Shown here: positions 15,409-23,147 of the stretch, piece by piece | Layout of the letters: each line of letters starts with the position of its first letter | How positions within the stretch are numbered: position 1 is the first letter of the stretch | NCBI GenBank assembly: GCA_004020875.1 | Contig: SAPZ01000015.1 | Location: forward strand, 1 to 64,000 | Reading direction: 5' to 3' | Length of the DNA: 64,000 nt | Source of the DNA: Mesorhizobium sp. | GTDB taxonomy: Bacteria > Pseudomonadota > Alphaproteobacteria > Rhizobiales > Rhizobiaceae | The notes under the pieces: generated by a model | Seen by the model: the letters and a program-made list of their open reading frames with translations, nothing else | Databases searched by the model: none | What the model was told of the DNA's origin: nothing | Position numbers and translations under genes: made by a program

Positions 15409-15992
15409 TCCGCGTCGAGCACGAACGAGTTCACGATCTTGTCGGCCTGATCCGCAAGCGGCGCCCATGTGCGCGCCGCCTCGTCGGCGCTGTCGCCCGT
15501 GACCCCGCAATCGATGAAGCCGTAATGCGAGCTGCGCAGCGTCAGCGCGATGCGGGAATGGCCGTAGAAGCTGACGTTCTCATCGGCATAGTGGAAGTCC
15601 ATGTCGGCGATCCGCACCGGGTAGCCGTCCGGGAAATGCGCCAGCCTGTCCTGGCTGAAGCTGGCCGATCGATAAGCCACGCCTACCGTGGTCTGCCAGT
15701 TGCTAATCTGCCAGTCTTTCTCCATGAACGCCCTGACATCAGGCGGATTGTCCGGGGCGGTCGGGTCGTAGGCATTTTGCGATACCCTGCAGGTCAGGCC
15801 TTTTTCGCCGGATTTGATCTTGAGCCGGATGGTATTGTCAAAGGCGGTTTCGCTCGCCCATTCCTCGGGATATGTCAGCGAAAAGCCGTGTTCCTTATCG
15901 TGAACGGTCTTGTCGTGAACAGTCTTGTCCGCGGCAAGCGCAGCCGCGGCACAGGCCAGATATGCGGTCGCCGCCAATGGAAAAAGATGCAT
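15405..15992 (-). CDS. secreted protein of unknown function
   Basis: 195 residues starting with a signal peptide (MHLFPLAATAYLACAAAALAA, cleavage near residue 21). The mature N-terminus contains a repeated pentapeptide, DKTVHDKTVHDK, encoded by a 15-bp tandem repeat at 15894-15923. The rest (EHGFSLTYPEEWASETAFDN... SRIALTLRSSHYGFIDCGV... IVNSFVLD) resembles PsbP-like or DUF1795-type periplasmic proteins in rhythm, but I do not claim a family. Two cysteines in the mature part may pair. It is convergent with the LysR gene (4-base stop overlap) and probably monocistronic. Confidence 0.75.
   Translation of the reverse strand: MHLFPLAATAYLACAAAALAADKTVHDKTVHDKEHGFSLTYPEEWASETAFDNTIRLKIKSGEKGLTCRVSQNAYDPTAPDNPPDVRAFMEKDWQISNWQTTVGVAYRSASFSQDRLAHFPDGYPVRIADMDFHYADENVSFYGHSRIALTLRSSHYGFIDCGVTGDSADEAARTWAPLADQADKIVNSFVLDAD
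15894..15923. repeat. 15-bp tandem repeat inside the secreted-protein gene
   Basis: CTTATCGTGAACGGT and CTTGTCGTGAACAGT follow each other, with a partial third unit CTTGTCC. Being in-frame, they duplicate five residues just after the signal peptide. Confidence 0.85.
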
Positions 15993-16137
15993 TCCAAAGT
16001 CCCCTCGCTGCCGCCGATCTTATCACAGGCAGTTGGTCGTGCCGCCTTGCCTCCGCCACAAATTCAGCCACTGTGGCACCAGCGCGCCTGGTCATGCCAT
16101 GACCGGACGCCTGAGAAATTCTGGGAATTGCGTCGGA

Positions 16138-16191
16138 ACAAAGAGATAGAGCGGTTCGCCGTTTCCGTGAAACGATGAAACGCTCTAGGGA
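16138..16191. repeat. palindromic intergenic element, copy 1
   Basis: Outer arms TAGAGCG (16147-16153) and CGCTCTA (16181-16187) enclose an inner hairpin CGTTTC-CGT-GAAACG (16160-16174). The left flank ACAAAGAG is shared with the element at 44872-44925. It lies just upstream of the phospholipase A2-like gene and could fold in its leader. Confidence 0.75.
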
Positions 16192-16217
16192 CAATCTTCG
16201 AAACGCCGGTGGGAGAA

Positions 16218-16658
16218 ATGCGAGCCGTTCTTGCCATTCTTCCGCTGCTTTTCCTGTCGGACTGCGCCAATCCCTGGGCGAAGGTTCCGGAAGCACAACT
16301 GCCGAAGCCGGTACGCTACGCCATGTCGCGGCCCTCGCCCTTCATCATCGGCAATTATTGCGGCCCGGGCACACGCACCGGCGACCTGTCGGCAAGGCCT
16401 GTCGACCGCCTCGATGCCGCCTGCCGGATCCATGATGCGTGCTACATTGCAAGACACAATCACTGCGACTGCGACGGCGCGCTCGTCGCTTCCGCCAGAA
16501 GGATTCGCGACGACAGGACGGCGCCGCGCAAGATGCGCAACGAAGCGGAATTGCTGATCGCCACTTTCGCTGTTCCCGTCTGCAGGATTTTTCCCCAAGG
16601 CTTTCTGCCGCCACGCGACCCCGCCCAGCTCAAAGCCATGAAAGGGGCAGCCGGATGA
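16218..16658 (+). CDS. secreted phospholipase A2-like protein
   Basis: The ATG at 16218 follows GGGAGA and gives 146 residues; a GTG at 16209 is possible. Residues 1-16 (MRAVLAILPLLFLSDC) form an export signal. The LSDC sequence resembles a lipobox but has Asp before Cys, so lipidation is uncertain. The mature domain has the secreted PLA2 signatures: a calcium-loop-like NYCGPGTRTGD (residues 46-56) and the active-site helix DAACRIHDACY, with His72-Asp73 flanked by Cys69 and Cys75. Further cysteines (HCDCDG) could form disulfides. It would cleave the sn-2 acyl chain of phospholipids outside the cytoplasm. Its stop overlaps the start of the phospholipase D-like gene (ATGA), so the two are coupled. 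Confidence 0.8.
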   Translation: MRAVLAILPLLFLSDCANPWAKVPEAQLPKPVRYAMSRPSPFIIGNYCGPGTRTGDLSARPVDRLDAACRIHDACYIARHNHCDCDGALVASARRIRDDRTAPRKMRNEAELLIATFAVPVCRIFPQGFLPPRDPAQLKAMKGAAG

Positions 16659-18817
16659 ACGTCAGGCCTGCCGTCGCCAAGGCATTGCTTGGACTGGCGC
16701 TGACGGTGCTGGCCGGCTGCGGCGGCATGCCCGGACCTTCGGCTTGCGCCTTCTTTCCGGGCGACGACGCCTGCGACCGCCTGCCCGTCTCGGCGGATAG
16801 CAGCGGCGACGGCATCGCCACGGCCCATTACTTCGCCAGCGACGGCAACAGCGCCTACGAAAGAGAATTCCAGGCGCTGCTCGCCCAAAGCCGCCTCGAT
16901 GCGCTCGACCGCGCCAACGGCACCGGCCGCTTCGGCCGCGATTGGCGCGATGTCCAGAACAGCGGCTTCCATGCGACCTATCCGGCACTGCAACGGCTGG
17001 CCAGACCGCTCGACGACACCGAGCTCGCGCCGACGCAAGGCAAGCCGGGCCAAGGCCATTTCGTCGGGCGCTGGCGCATGTCGCGGCAGACCCTCTATCT
17101 CGATGCCGCTGCGCGGCCCTTGGCGCCCAAGATCTTCAGCTTCTCCGGCTTGCAGGCGCGCTCGGTCGAGATTGTGCTGCGCCAGGCAGGCCAACAGCCA
17201 GTCGACATCGGCGGCACCTGCAACGGCCCGCTCGCGATCCGCGCATCGGGCCGATCCACCACCGTCGCGGGGGCCTCGCCATTCCATTTGAGCCTTCCGG
17301 TCGCCGAAACATCCGTCAGCCTGTTTCCTGACCAGGCGCTGACCCGCTGCGATCTGCGCGTCGGCTCCACCCTGGCGCCGGCCGGCGCGCCGTTGACCTT
17401 GCTGCGCGAGGAAACCGCCGATCCCTGGACCACGGCTCTGGACAGCCGCTACGATCGCTGCCCGGTGCCCGACCCGGCGGGGATGGAGGAACTCGACCGC
17501 GTCTTTTATGCGAGCCGCTGGCTGTCGCAGTCCTGCGCGCTGCCGCTGGGATCGCCGATCCTGCTGCGCAAGTCGCGCGACGGATTCAACGCCAAGGTAG
17601 AGGCCCTGCTCGGCAAGAGGCTGCCCGACAGCGCCCTCGACAAAGCCGACCCCGAGATGCCGCTCGATTTCTCCAGCGCTCGGAAACTCAGGCTGATCTA
17701 CCTGTCGTCGCTGGAGTTCAAGGCGGATTTCTCCGGGCGCGTCATGGAGCGGCTGATCCGCCATCACGCTGCGCTTGGCACCAAGGTGCGCGTCCTGGTC
17801 ACCGACGTGCTGGAGCGGGAGAAGGACGATGCGATGCTGCACCGGCTGGCATCGGAATTCCCCAATGTCGAATTGCAGGAATATCGCTGGCAGGCCGATC
17901 ACGGCGCGCCGTTCGACGAGCAGATCTCACAGTTGCACAAGACCCATCACATCAAGATGCTGACGACGCTGGCCGAAGAGCCTGGGCGCTCGCGCGTCAT
18001 CGTCGGCGGACGCAACATCCATGACGGCTTTCTGTTCCACCGACCGCTCGACCTGATCCGCTATCCGGACCTCGAGCAATACGGCAAGACCGACGGCTTC
18101 TCGCTGAACTACTATTCCAATTGGAGCGACTTCGACATCGAGATCGCCGACCAGGCGACCGTCGAGACGCTGGCCGCGCATCTCTCGACGATCTGGCTGC
18201 GCGACGCCGACACCAATCTGTCGCGGCCGTTCTCCGTTCCGGTTCGCTCCATAGCTGCCCCGCGCGGGGTGGCGCGGCATTTCATTTCCGTGCCCTATGA
18301 GGACGGGCATGCGCTGGAGGCCTATTTCGTCGAGCTGATCGACACCGCCGAGCATCGCATCGAGATCGTCAATCCCTATCTGAACTTGACGCCCGATATC
18401 GCCCGGGCCTTCGACCGGGCGCTGGCCAGGGGCGTGAAGATCGACGTCGTCGGTCGCATCGACCTTAAGGGCGATATCGGGGGCCGGTTCCTCACCGCGC
18501 TCAACAAGCTGTTCGTCGAGAAATATGGCGACCGCATCAACATCCGCGAGTTCAAGGCGCCCGACGTCGTGCTGCATTCCAAGATCATGATGATCGACGA
18601 AAGGCTGGTCGCCATCTCATCGGTCAACCTCAACAACCGCAGCTTCTTCCATGACTCGGAGAACGGCATGGTCGTGCTCGATCCGGCTTTCTATCGCCGT
18701 ATGAAGCCGGTCTATGACGACTACCTTGCCCATTCGCGCCCAGTCGCTTCCAACGTCACGATCGGCTGGGCCTACCGCCTGCTGTTCAGCGCCAAATGGG
18801 TCCGGGAGGCGTTCTGA
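16655..18817 (+). CDS. phospholipase D-like lipoprotein (cardiolipin synthase/PLD superfamily)
   Basis: Start chosen at the ATG overlapping the previous stop; 720 residues. A lipoprotein signal ends LTVLAGC, with Cys22 as the lipidation site. Residues about 40-300 are a unique region with no family I recognise. The C-terminal 400 residues hold two PLD half-sites. The second is canonical: His641-S-Lys643-IMMI-Asp648 with SSVNLNNRSF. The first, His432-I-Lys434, is followed by MLTTL and lacks the usual Asp, then VIVGGRNIHDGF. Such proteins hydrolyse or transfer phosphatidyl groups. The missing Asp is tolerated in some members but leaves activity unproven. It forms an operon with the PLA2-like gene, and both products should reach the envelope. 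Confidence 0.87.
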   Translation: MNVRPAVAKALLGLALTVLAGCGGMPGPSACAFFPGDDACDRLPVSADSSGDGIATAHYFASDGNSAYEREFQALLAQSRLDALDRANGTGRFGRDWRDVQNSGFHATYPALQRLARPLDDTELAPTQGKPGQGHFVGRWRMSRQTLYLDAAARPLAPKIFSFSGLQARSVEIVLRQAGQQPVDIGGTCNGPLAIRASGRSTTVAGASPFHLSLPVAETSVSLFPDQALTRCDLRVGSTLAPAGAPLTLLREETADPWTTALDSRYDRCPVPDPAGMEELDRVFYASRWLSQSCALPLGSPILLRKSRDGFNAKVEALLGKRLPDSALDKADPEMPLDFSSARKLRLIYLSSLEFKADFSGRVMERLIRHHAALGTKVRVLVTDVLEREKDDAMLHRLASEFPNVELQEYRWQADHGAPFDEQISQLHKTHHIKMLTTLAEEPGRSRVIVGGRNIHDGFLFHRPLDLIRYPDLEQYGKTDGFSLNYYSNWSDFDIEIADQATVETLAAHLSTIWLRDADTNLSRPFSVPVRSIAAPRGVARHFISVPYEDGHALEAYFVELIDTAEHRIEIVNPYLNLTPDIARAFDRALARGVKIDVVGRIDLKGDIGGRFLTALNKLFVEKYGDRINIREFKAPDVVLHSKIMMIDERLVAISSVNLNNRSFFHDSENGMVVLDPAFYRRMKPVYDDYLAHSRPVASNVTIGWAYRLLFSAKWVREAF

Positions 18818-18858
18818 GGGATTGAAGCGCCGTCTCGATTCCATACCGAGCGGAGCGC

Positions 18859-20121
18859 TTAAATAGGCTTCAGATACCGCTCGGGGCTGAGGTCGCGCGC
18901 GTTGATCTCCGGCACCCGGTTGGACATGATGTCAGCCAGCACCTTGGCCGAGCCGCACGCCATGGTCCAGCCGAGCGTGCCGTGGCCGGTGTTGAGATAG
19001 AGATTGGCAACCTCGCTCAGTCCGACCAAGGGCGGCCCGTCCGGCGTCATCGGCCGCAAGCCGCACCAGAAGCTCGCCGCCTTGAGATCGCCGCCACCGG
19101 GGAAGAGATCGCCGACTGAATGTTCGAGTGTGCGGCGACGGGATTCATGCAGGCGAAGATCATAGCCCGAAATCTCCGCCGTGCCGCCGACGCGGATGCG
19201 GTCGCCGAGCCGAGTGATCGCCACCTTGTAGGTCTCGTCCATCACGGTCGAGACCGGCGCGGCCTCGGCATTGCTGATCGGCACGGTGATCGAATAGCCC
19301 TTCACCGGATAGACAGGAATCGGCCGCCCGAGCAAGCGCATGAATTGCGCCGAATAGCTGCCCATCGCCATCACGAAGGCGTCCGCGGATTTCCAACCGG
19401 TATCCGTAAGGACATTGGTAAGGCGGTTGCGGTTCCTGACGATTTTCCGGACGGTCGAGCCGTATTCGAAGGTCACGCCGCGCGCCACGCAGAGTTCCGC
19501 GAGCTTGTCGGTGAACATCTTGCAGTCACCGGTCTCGTCGCCGGGAAGCCTGAGGCCGCCGACGAATTTCTCGCGCACAGCGCCGAGCGCCGGTTCGGCC
19601 GCGATACAGCCGTCGCGGTCGAGGATCTCGTAAGGCACACCGTATTTCTTCAGCACCTCGACGTCGCCGCCGGTGCCGTCGAGCTGCTTCTGCTTGCGGA
19701 AGAGCTGCAGCGTGCCTTTGGACCGCTCGTCGTAAGTGATTCCGGTCGCCTCGCGTAGCGCCTTCAGCGTGTCGCGGCTGTATTCGGCCAACGGCACCAT
19801 GCGCGACTTGTTGAGCGCATAGCGCTCGGCCGTGCAGTTGCGCAGCATCTTGAGGAGCCAGGACCACATGTTCGGGTCGAAAGCCGGCCGCACCACCAGC
19901 GGGCCGTATTTCATCAACAGCCATTTGATGGCCTTGACCGGGATGCCCGGCCCGGCCCAGGGCGAGGCATAACCCGGCGACACTTCGCCAGCATTGGCGA
20001 AGCTCGTTTCGAGCGCCGGCCCTGGCTGGCGATCGTAGACGGTCACTTCATGACCGGCCTCTGTAAGGAAGTAGGCGGTGGTGACCCCTATCACGCCGCC
20101 GCCCAGCACGATGACTTTCAT
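18859..20121 (-). CDS. dadA: D-amino acid dehydrogenase small subunit
   Basis: A 420-residue FAD enzyme starting MKVIVLGGGVIGVTTAYFL (Rossmann GxGxxG) after a GAGGGAGAT ribosome site. DadA landmarks include ETSFANAGEVSPGYASPWAGPG, MFTDKLAELCVARGV and the C-terminal FWCGLRPMTPDGPPLVG and NTGHGTLGWTMACGS. It oxidises D-alanine (and other D-amino acids) to pyruvate and ammonia at the inner membrane. It is the last gene of a group with two Rnk-like genes (10 bases away) and, further upstream, alanine racemase. The racemase supplies D-Ala from L-Ala as in dadAX operons. Confidence 0.95.
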   Translation of the reverse strand: MKVIVLGGGVIGVTTAYFLTEAGHEVTVYDRQPGPALETSFANAGEVSPGYASPWAGPGIPVKAIKWLLMKYGPLVVRPAFDPNMWSWLLKMLRNCTAERYALNKSRMVPLAEYSRDTLKALREATGITYDERSKGTLQLFRKQKQLDGTGGDVEVLKKYGVPYEILDRDGCIAAEPALGAVREKFVGGLRLPGDETGDCKMFTDKLAELCVARGVTFEYGSTVRKIVRNRNRLTNVLTDTGWKSADAFVMAMGSYSAQFMRLLGRPIPVYPVKGYSITVPISNAEAAPVSTVMDETYKVAITRLGDRIRVGGTAEISGYDLRLHESRRRTLEHSVGDLFPGGGDLKAASFWCGLRPMTPDGPPLVGLSEVANLYLNTGHGTLGWTMACGSAKVLADIMSNRVPEINARDLSPERYLKPI

Positions 20122-20131
20122 TCTATCTCCC

Positions 20132-20674
20132 TCAAAGGCCGATCATGCCGCCGAAGGGCCCGGATCCTTCTGTCTGCCGGATTTTGCCGCGCTCGCCAAG
20201 GGGCCAGTCAGCGGCGGGCGCGCTGTGGACCAGCTTGAGGACATGGCGAGGTCGTCCAGCGGCGCGCTCCTGTGCTTCCCGCCGCGCGGCTTCCGGCTGA
20301 TAGGCCACATCCTCGAGAAGAACCTCCTCGGCGGGACCGTCGAGCCGCGCGGCCAGCGCCGATTGGCCCGCGGTCATGCCAAGCAGGCAGAGGCCGTGCC
20401 ACGTGACGACCGGTAGGCCGGAGCCGACGGGAGCGGATGCATCGGCCTGCACCAGCGTGCGCGTTTGCGGCGAACCGCCGCCGACGCGGAAAATCACCCG
20501 GCTATTGAGCGTGGCGAGGTCGGGCTCGACGGCCCCCGTCGCAATGACGCGGCTTTCGGTGAGCTTGCGTTCGAGCATCGGCGCTATCGGATCGGCAAAC
20601 GCACGGCGGCGCATCAGCATCGCCTCAATTACCGCGAAGTCCTTGGCGGTGAGGCGGTAGACGGTCGTGGTCAT
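20132..20674 (-). CDS. Rnk/GreA C-terminal-domain-like protein
   Basis: 180 residues from an ATG that overlaps the stop of the preceding rnk-like gene (ATGA). An N-terminal helical hairpin (MTTTVYRLTAKDFAVIEAMLMRRR) is followed by a beta-rich domain, TLNSRVIFRVGG... GLPVVTWHGLCLLGMTAGQSA, that follows the GreA/GreB C-terminal pattern seen in Rnk, plus an extra tail of about 45 residues. It lacks the long GreA coiled coil, so cleavage-factor activity is unlikely. It may bind RNA polymerase as Rnk does. The pairing of two such genes with dadA is unusual. Confidence 0.65.
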   Translation of the reverse strand: MTTTVYRLTAKDFAVIEAMLMRRRAFADPIAPMLERKLTESRVIATGAVEPDLATLNSRVIFRVGGGSPQTRTLVQADASAPVGSGLPVVTWHGLCLLGMTAGQSALAARLDGPAEEVLLEDVAYQPEAARREAQERAAGRPRHVLKLVHSAPAADWPLGERGKIRQTEGSGPFGGMIGL

Positions 20675-21084
20675 GGCGCCCTCCGCGTTTGTTCGACGGC
20701 GTCGATCGTTGCCGAAAGGACCCGGCTGTCGCGGCTGCGCCAGGAAACCGTGCGTCCGGACCGCGCCCCGATCAGCGCGGTTCCAAGCGGCGTCAGCACC
20801 GATATGCGTCTTTCGGCGATGTCGGCCTCTGCCGGATAGACCAGCGTCACCGTCTGAATGCCTCCCTCTGGATCCTGAAGCGTCACCGTCGAGCCCATCC
20901 GCACCACGTCGGCGGGCATTGCCGCCTCGTTTGCGACCCTGGCGCGATCCATCTCGGCAAGCAGGTCCTCGGCCATGTCGGGTACGCGGTCGAGAAAGGC
21001 CCTGGCGAGGCTGCTCAGCCGGTCGTGATCCGCCGCGCTGACAAGAATGGTGTTTCGGAAACGCGCTTGCGTTGCTGGATGCAT
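20671..21084 (-). CDS. rnk: regulator of nucleoside diphosphate kinase-like protein (Rnk/GreA family)
   Basis: The ATG at 21084 (MHPATQARF) is preceded by GAGG and gives 137 residues, close to the Rnk length; an in-frame ATG four codons upstream is also possible. The N-terminal helices (SAADHDRLSSLARAFLDRVPDMAEDLLAEMDRA) precede the GreA C-terminal-like domain with VRMGSTVTLQDPEGGIQTVTLVYP and ISVLTPLGTALIGARSGRTVSW. Rnk proteins bind RNA polymerase near the secondary channel and are annotated as nucleoside diphosphate kinase regulators. Its stop overlaps the next rnk-like gene, so the two are translated together. Confidence 0.82.
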   Translation of the reverse strand: MHPATQARFRNTILVSAADHDRLSSLARAFLDRVPDMAEDLLAEMDRARVANEAAMPADVVRMGSTVTLQDPEGGIQTVTLVYPAEADIAERRISVLTPLGTALIGARSGRTVSWRSRDSRVLSATIDAVEQTRRAP

Positions 21085-21355
21085 GGCATACCTCATATTC
21101 CGGCGCATCGGTTGCCCGAATGCGCGCAAGCCGCCACGTTGAGGGCGGCAAACAAAGCCCGGCCGCAAAGGCTGCAGGCTCGATGAAAATGTGGAATTCA
21201 AACGCCCCGGTTCACGCGACCGCCGGCATTGGCGGCCACGCCGGGGCTACGCTCCCGCGATGGGGCAAACCCTGAAGCAGATTCTGGAACAAGCGAGGTT
21301 GCTCATGGCCCGAACCTTGCCGAGAAGCACCGGCTTGTCAAGCAAGGCGCCTGCC

Positions 21356-22507
21356 TCAACTGCCGATGTAGCGGCGGTGAAAGCGCGCACCCAGGCTGGT
21401 CAGTATCTCGTAGCCGATGGTGCCAGCGTGGCCGGCCGCGTCGTCGACACTTTGCGATGGACCGATGAGCTCGACGAGGTCCCCTTCGCTGAGCCGGCCT
21501 GCTGGAAGCGCGGAAATGTCGAGGATGATCGAATCCATCGACACGCGCCCGACGAAGGGCAAACGCGCGCCCTCGAACCAGGCGGCCGAAGCGGCGCGCC
21601 GGTGCCAGCCGTCGCCATAGCCGAGCGAAATGGTCGCGAGATCGAGCGGCCCATCCGCTTGGCGGGTATGGCCATAGCCGATTCCTGTGCCGGCGCCGAC
21701 CCGCCGCGTCTGCGCCACCTTAGCCTGCAGCCTTACCACCGGCAGCATTGGGTTGGGTGCGTGGGGCGTCGGGTTGACGCCGTAAAGCGCTGCTCCCGGA
21801 CGGGCGAGATCGTACCGATAGGCCGGCCCGAGAAAGATGCCGGACGAGTTGGCCAACGAGGCGCGCGCGGCGGGCAACATCTTGCGCAATCGGTCGAATT
21901 CTAGCCGCTGCTTCTCGTTCGCCGCCTGAAGCGGCTCGTCGGCGCGGGCGAGATGGCTCATCACGAAGCGGATGTCGATGCCGTCGAAGGCGCCAGCCTC
22001 TGCCGCGACCGCCTCGACGTCCGCCGGCGCCATGCCGAGCCGAGCCATGCCGCTGTCGACCTGGATGGCAGCCGGCAGGCTCCGCCCTGCGCCCCCCGCG
22101 GCTTGGCGCCAGGCCTTCAGCTGCAAAACGCTGTTGATGACCGGGCAAAGTCCGGCCGCCAGGGCTTCCGGTTCCGAACCCGGAGGCAGTCCGTTCAGCA
22201 CGAAGATGTCAGGCTCCCGCCCGATCGCGTTGCGCAGGGCGATGCCCTCGCCGAGCAGCGCGACGAAGAAGATGTCGCAGCCCTCTTTCGCCAGCGCCGA
22301 GGCCACTTGGGCGGCGCCAAGCCCGTACCCGCCGGCCTTGAGCACGCCGGCGCAGCGAGCGCCATTCAGCCGCGCCTTCAGCCGGCGATAGTTTTCCCGG
22401 ATGGCGCCAAGATCGATGGTCAGAATCGCGCCGGCCGCAGCCTCGCTCACCATCGAACCCTTGCTTGCATCATGTGCCGGAAACCCACGTCCGGTGTCGT
22501 CGTTCAT
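21356..22507 (-). CDS. alr: alanine racemase
   Basis: A 383-residue fold-type III PLP enzyme. The PLP lysine is in CAGVLKAGGYGLGA (family AvvKAdAYGhG). The C-terminal catalytic Tyr lies in GTGIGYGHT, and RVSMDSIILDIS is the conserved Alr substrate motif. It interconverts L- and D-alanine for peptidoglycan or, given the neighbouring dadA, for alanine catabolism (a DadX-like role). The start at 22507 has a GGGGG run just upstream; an internal ATG at codon 19 is an alternative. A 271-base gap separates it from rnk, so co-transcription with dadA is not certain. Confidence 0.93.
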   Translation of the reverse strand: MNDDTGRGFPAHDASKGSMVSEAAAGAILTIDLGAIRENYRRLKARLNGARCAGVLKAGGYGLGAAQVASALAKEGCDIFFVALLGEGIALRNAIGREPDIFVLNGLPPGSEPEALAAGLCPVINSVLQLKAWRQAAGGAGRSLPAAIQVDSGMARLGMAPADVEAVAAEAGAFDGIDIRFVMSHLARADEPLQAANEKQRLEFDRLRKMLPAARASLANSSGIFLGPAYRYDLARPGAALYGVNPTPHAPNPMLPVVRLQAKVAQTRRVGAGTGIGYGHTRQADGPLDLATISLGYGDGWHRRAASAAWFEGARLPFVGRVSMDSIILDISALPAGRLSEGDLVELIGPSQSVDDAAGHAGTIGYEILTSLGARFHRRYIGS

Positions 22508-22583
22508 GGCGACCCCCGTTCAATGCATCGGCAATCAATACGGCCATGCGGCCGCCGCGACAACCGCGATCGACGACGGCTGG

Positions 22584-23099
22584 TCAGGAAGCCAGGTGCT
22601 GAAAGGCCGCCACCACCTGCTCATAGACCTTTCGCTTGAACGGCACGATCAGCTCGGGCAGCTCCCGCATCGGCCGCCAGGCCCATTCATCGAATTCGGC
22701 GGTATGGCCGCCGGGCGGCGGATTGATTTCGATCTCGCTTTCGTCGCCCTCGAAGCGATAGGCGAACCATTTCTGCGTCTGGCCGCGATAGCGGCCCTTG
22801 AAGGCGACGCCGACCAGATGGGGCGGCAGGTCGTAATTGATCCAGCTCGGCGCCTCGGCAAGCAGCGACACGCTGCGCATGCCGGTTTCCTCATAGAGCT
22901 CGCGGCCCGCGGCTTCGACCGGCTCTTCGCCCTTGTCGATGCCGCCCTGCGGCATCTGCCAAAGCTGCGTGGTGCCGGCGAACTCGCTGTCCGGCTCGGG
23001 GATGCGATGGCCAACCCAGACCAGGCCTGCTCTGTTGAGGATCATTAGCCCGACGCAGGGACGGTAAGGCAGCGTTTCGGGATCGATCGTCTTGGCCAT
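22584..23099 (-). CDS. rppH: RNA pyrophosphohydrolase
   Basis: 171 residues. The Nudix box GGIDKGEEPVEAAGRELYEETG (about residues 53-74) is complete, and LWQMPQGG just before it is the RppH/IalA hallmark. The start region YRPCVGLMILNRAGLVWVG also matches. It removes pyrophosphate from 5'-triphosphorylated RNA to trigger decay. The Bartonella/Brucella homologue IalA is an invasion-associated gene. It follows yibQ by 48 bases in the envC-ctpA-yibQ-rppH order that is conserved in rhizobia. Confidence 0.95.
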   Translation of the reverse strand: MAKTIDPETLPYRPCVGLMILNRAGLVWVGHRIPEPDSEFAGTTQLWQMPQGGIDKGEEPVEAAGRELYEETGMRSVSLLAEAPSWINYDLPPHLVGVAFKGRYRGQTQKWFAYRFEGDESEIEINPPPGGHTAEFDEWAWRPMRELPELIVPFKRKVYEQVVAAFQHLAS

Positions 23100-23147
23100 G
23101 GGTCAGGGTTCCGGCGGTCTGGATTGAGTGCAGCGAGGCGGGTAGCG

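Noticed and set aside
16460..17902. 480-codon minus-strand open frame
   Set aside because: Antisense of the PLD-like gene; no domain seen.
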